Assembly (NCBI RefSeq): GCF_001667185.1
Contig: NZ_LZIC01000050.1
Span: 1 to 64,000 of the forward strand
DNA from: Mycobacterium sp. 852002-50816_SCH5313054-b
Lineage (GTDB): Bacteria; Actinomycetota; Actinomycetes; Mycobacteriales; Mycobacteriaceae
DNA: 64,000 bases
Direction: 5' to 3'
Part shown: positions 61,287 through 64,000 of the stretch, piece by piece
How the letters are laid out: each line of letters begins with the position of its first letter
How positions within the stretch are numbered: position 1 is the stretch's first letter
The notes under the pieces: generated by a model
Database searches by the model: none
The model's input: only the letters and a program-made list of their open reading frames with translations
What the model was told of the DNA's origin: nothing
Program-made: the position numbers and the translations under genes

Positions 61287-63664
61287 GATTCAGTCTCCTC
61301 CATCCCCCTCAGCATGGAGATCGCGGCCTGGCCCAGCGCCAGCCCGCCGTCGTTCGGCGGGACGGTGTGGTGAGTGAGCACTTCGAACCCCTTGCGCTGC
61401 AGCCGCTTACGGCATGCGCGCAGTAACAGCACGTTCTGGAAAACCCCGCCGGTGAGGCCCACCAGCCGGATCTCACCGGCCACCTGCGCGACCACCTTGG
61501 CGACGGCGTCGGCGACCGCCTCGTGGAACGCGGCGGCCAGCAGCGCCGGCCGGGTGCCGGCGTAGGTGGCCGCCACCATCGTCTGCACCATCGTGGTGGG
61601 ATCGATCACCCCGTCGGGGCGCACCAGCAGCGGCAGCGACGGGCCGGGATCGTCGAGCGCCGACTCCGCGAGCGCCTCCAGCTCGATGGCCGCCTGCCCC
61701 TCGTAGTCGATCCGGTGCCGCACCCCGAGCAGCGAGGCGACGGCGTCGAACAGCCGGCCCATGCTCGAGCACGGCACGCAGCCGGTGCCGCTCTCCAATT
61801 GCGAACGGGTGAGGCGCAATTCGTCCGGGGTGGCGGCGGCGACCGGCGCCAGGTCCGGGGTCCAGTCGATGCGGGCCGTCCACAATTGCGACAGCGCCAT
61901 CCGCCAGGGATTGCGCACCGCGGCGTCCCCGCCGGGCAGCGGGACCGGCAACAGGTGGCCGACGCGCACGAATCGGTGGCTCTCGGTTCCCAGGGCGAGA
62001 ATTTCGCCGCCCCAGATGGTTTGGTCGCAGCCGTAGCCGGTGCCGTCGAACGAGACCCCGATGACGGGCTCGCCGAGGCGTCCGTGCTCGGCCAGCAGCG
62101 AAACGACGTGCGCGTGGTGGTGCTGGACCAGGTCCAGCGGCCGCTCGCCCGCGTGGCGCTCCGCCCAGTTCCGCGTGTGGTAGCCGGGGTGCAGATCGGC
62201 GGCGACGCGCGCCGGCGCGCCGCGCATTCCGGTGAGCTGAGCCACCGCGCGCTCGAACGCCCGCAGCGTCTCCCAGGTGGTCATGTCGCCGATGTGGCCG
62301 GACAGGTAGGCGCGGGAGCCGTCGGTGAGGCAGAAGGTGTTTTTCAGTTCCCCGCCCACGGCGAGGACACGAGGGGCGGTGGGCCCCTCAAACCCCAGGT
62401 CGACCGGCAACGGCGCGAAGCCGCGGGATCGGCGGATCGGCAGCTCACTTCCGCCCCCTTCGTCCGTCAAGACCCGCACCACCGAGTCGTCGCACGGCAC
62501 GTGGATCGGCCGGTCGTGGTCGAGCACCGCGTCGCAGAGTGCCGGGAGCCGTTCGGCGGCATCCTCGTCGGTGAAGCAGATGGGCTCGTCGGAACGGTTG
62601 GCGCTGGTGCATACCAGGGCGTCGGGCACCGGCCCGGCGGCGCCCGGCACGGGGGCCAGCAGCAGGTGGTGCAGGGGGGAGTACGGCAGCATCAATCCGA
62701 GCAGCGGGCTGCCGGGCGCGACGGCGTCGGCGACCGGCGCGCCGGATCGGCGCCGCAGCAACACGATCGGCCGCGCGGGGCTCGACAGCACCGCGGCCTC
62801 GTCGGCGTCGACGTGCGCGTAGCGGCGGGCGACGTCCAGGTCGCGGACCAGCATGGCGAACGGCTTGGCGCCCCGCGCCTTTCGCGCCCGCAGCGCGCCG
62901 ACCGCCGCGTCATCGTCGACGGCGCAGGCCAGGTGGTAACCGCCGATGCCCTTGACGGCGACCACGGCGCCCGCCGCCAGCGCGCGTTGGGTGGCCGCCA
63001 GTGCGGCATCCGATCCGGTGACGCAGGCGGCCGACGACGAAAACCGGAGCGACGGACCGCAATCCGGGCAGGCGATCGGTTGCGCGTGGAACCGGCGATC
63101 GCCCGGATCGTGATATTCGGCGGCGCAGCGGTCGCACATCGCGAATCCCGACATGGTGGTGCCCGGGCGGTCGTAGGGCAACTCGCGGATGATGGTGAAC
63201 CGCGGCCCGCAGTTGGTGCACGTCACGAAGGGGTGCCGGTAACGCCGGTCGCGCGGGTCGAACAGCTCGCCGACGCAGTCGTCGCACACCGCGATGTCGG
63301 GTGGAATCGGCGTCTTAGAGGTGTGAGCACCGGCGATCGGCCGGCTCGGCACGATCCGGAACTCGCGTCGACAGGAGGCGTCGGTGGCGAGGTCGGTGAC
63401 CGTGACGGCGCCGATGCGGGCCAGTGGCGGCGCCTCGGCGCGCAACCGGCGGGCGAATTCGCCGACACGGGTGCGGGCGCCCTGCACCTCGACGAAAACG
63501 GCGCCGGAATCGTTGCCGACGAAACCGGCCAGGCCGAGCTCGCCGGCGATCCGGTGCACGAAAGGCCGGAAGCCAACCCCCTGGACGACACCGGTCACGG
63601 TGAAGCGCCGCCGGACTTGGGTAGCGGGCGGCCCGGTCCGGAGCAGCAGGGGGGATTGGGTCAT
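61283..63664 (-). CDS. hypF: Carbamoyltransferase HypF
   Basis: 793 residues, full length. Acylphosphatase domain at about 17-105 (VQGVGFRPFVHRIA); zinc fingers with C-D-D-C (127-130), CTNC, CDRC and CPDC; YrdC-like domain (KGIGGYHLACAVDDD, ARGAKPFAMLVRDL); and a Kae1-like domain (HHHAHVVSLLAEHG, GVSFDGTGYG, LTGGVFQNVLLL). It makes thiocarbamate on HypE from carbamoyl phosphate. One base separates it from the hypC2 stop. Confidence 0.97.
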   Translation of the reverse strand: MTQSPLLLRTGPPATQVRRRFTVTGVVQGVGFRPFVHRIAGELGLAGFVGNDSGAVFVEVQGARTRVGEFARRLRAEAPPLARIGAVTVTDLATDASCRREFRIVPSRPIAGAHTSKTPIPPDIAVCDDCVGELFDPRDRRYRHPFVTCTNCGPRFTIIRELPYDRPGTTMSGFAMCDRCAAEYHDPGDRRFHAQPIACPDCGPSLRFSSSAACVTGSDAALAATQRALAAGAVVAVKGIGGYHLACAVDDDAAVGALRARKARGAKPFAMLVRDLDVARRYAHVDADEAAVLSSPARPIVLLRRRSGAPVADAVAPGSPLLGLMLPYSPLHHLLLAPVPGAAGPVPDALVCTSANRSDEPICFTDEDAAERLPALCDAVLDHDRPIHVPCDDSVVRVLTDEGGGSELPIRRSRGFAPLPVDLGFEGPTAPRVLAVGGELKNTFCLTDGSRAYLSGHIGDMTTWETLRAFERAVAQLTGMRGAPARVAADLHPGYHTRNWAERHAGERPLDLVQHHHAHVVSLLAEHGRLGEPVIGVSFDGTGYGCDQTIWGGEILALGTESHRFVRVGHLLPVPLPGGDAAVRNPWRMALSQLWTARIDWTPDLAPVAAATPDELRLTRSQLESGTGCVPCSSMGRLFDAVASLLGVRHRIDYEGQAAIELEALAESALDDPGPSLPLLVRPDGVIDPTTMVQTMVAATYAGTRPALLAAAFHEAVADAVAKVVAQVAGEIRLVGLTGGVFQNVLLLRACRKRLQRKGFEVLTHHTVPPNDGGLALGQAAISMLRGMEETES

Positions 63665-63665
63665 C

Positions 63666-63932
63666 TCAGCCGCCCTCCGGGCTGGCTGGCGGATCGATGC
63701 GGCCCCTGCCCATCAGCTCGAGGCCGGCCATCGCCTGCTCCGCTCCGGCGCGGTCTGTCTTCTCGACGGCGAAGCCCATATGGATGATTATCCAGTCGCC
63801 GGGTGCGAACGTCTCCTCCGGCAGCATGCCGACGTTGACCCTGCGCTGCTCGCCGGTGACGTCGACCAGCGCGAGCTGGCCCTCGTAGCCCTCCAGCATC
63901 CGGATCACCTGACCCGGTATCCCCAAGCACAT
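63666..63932 (-). CDS. hypC: Hydrogenase assembly chaperone HypC (copy 2)
   Basis: 88 residues. M-C-L-G-I-P-G start with Cys2, VIRMLEGYEGQLALVDVTGEQRRVNVGML and DWIIIHMGFAVEKTD, then a short tail ending PEGG. It differs clearly from copy 1, so the two may serve different clients or partners. ATG overlaps the stop of the upstream reading frame by one base. Confidence 0.95.
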   Translation of the reverse strand: MCLGIPGQVIRMLEGYEGQLALVDVTGEQRRVNVGMLPEETFAPGDWIIIHMGFAVEKTDRAGAEQAMAGLELMGRGRIDPPASPEGG

Positions 63933-64000
63933 CAGCGGTCCTCCCGCGTGGACGTTTGCAGCGCCGCGACGATTTCCTGCACGGCCCGAGCGGCCCGGGG
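63932..64000 (-). CDS. 3' end of a further operon gene (partial)
   Basis: An open frame enters from the right edge and reads ...ARAVQEIVAALQTSTREDR before a TGA that shares its A with the hypC2 ATG. The tight junction fits the operon style. 22 residues are too few to identify the product; a hydrogenase-specific or Hyp protein is likely by position. Confidence 0.45.
   Translation of the reverse strand, partial: PRAARAVQEIVAALQTSTREDR

Noticed and set aside
1-64000. CRISPR arrays, tRNA/rRNA genes, insertion sequences
   Set aside because: No regularly spaced direct repeats, no tRNA-like cloverleaf with a conserved TTCGA arm, and no transposase-like protein was seen by reading. A tRNA or CRISPR search tool would be decisive.

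Overview
The window is a high-GC actinobacterial chromosome segment, almost certainly from a slow-growing, non-tuberculous Mycobacterium. Three things support this: a PE_PGRS protein at the left edge, a PPE protein and an MPT63-like secreted antigen; mycobacterial lipoproteins and the serine/threonine kinase PknI; and a gene order that follows, from memory, the M. tuberculosis block Rv2916c (ffh) to Rv2857c. Several tuberculosis-complex genes known from that block are not seen here (fdhF, mpt70/dipZ/mpt83, PPE45 and toxin-antitoxin pairs). Starts often use GTG or TTG. Many start codons sit 6-8 nt after a TANNNT hexamer, as expected for leaderless mycobacterial transcripts.

Layout. 1-1419: 5' part of a PE_PGRS gene, divergent from a TetR-family gene, with three similar palindromes between them. 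1610-9722: ffh, an amidohydrolase, a short pknI, a D-aminoacylase-like gene with its TetR, dacB2, a small secreted protein and a SnoaL-like protein. 9883-15536: translation and secretion genes (rpsP-khpA-rimM-trmD, rplS-lepB-rnhB, a DUF2469 gene), interrupted by lppW. 15546-24465: a GAF-ANTAR regulator, an NAD-dependent epimerase, fdhD, yraN-comM-dprA, a siderophore-interacting flavoprotein, a lactate-monooxygenase-like flavoprotein and xerC. 24479-28812: an M23 peptidase, rpsB-tsf, amiC and a MarR regulator. 28938-33960: a stress-flavoured accessory stretch (DUF1360, ChaB, SDR, MPT63-like, acyltransferase, a winged-helix regulator, CsbD). 34280-43200: pyrH-frr-cdsA-rlmN, a thioredoxin-like/CcdA-like pair, then dxr-rip1-ispG (MEP pathway and site-2 protease). 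43257-49730: GNAT, a penicillin-binding lipoprotein, DUF1707, mapB, cobQ and an alpha/beta-hydrolase-like protein. 49724-53964: a tightly overlapped operon (glnA4, class-I glutamine amidotransferase, aldC, SDR) that looks like a gamma-glutamylation route for an amine.

The most unusual part is 55483-64000, a minus-strand operon for [NiFe]-hydrogenase maturation. In transcription order it holds hypC2, hypF, a SIS-HypC fusion, a GmhA-like SIS protein, hypE, hypC, hypD, an uncharacterised (DUF6390-like) gene and an alkaline-phosphatase-superfamily gene. Most junctions are 4-bp ATGA overlaps. Three HypC-type modules and two SIS modules in one operon are not part of the classical HypABCDEF set. In M. 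tuberculosis the equivalent locus carries nicT, a nickel transporter gene, so that gene may be what remains of such a hydrogenase locus.

Other noteworthy structures are two 56-63 bp imperfect palindromes (one in frame inside the CcdA-like gene), a PPE protein without the WxG segment, a PknI without an extracellular domain, and structured leaders or hairpins ahead of rpsB and next to the ANTAR gene. No tRNA, rRNA, CRISPR array, insertion sequence or prophage was seen.
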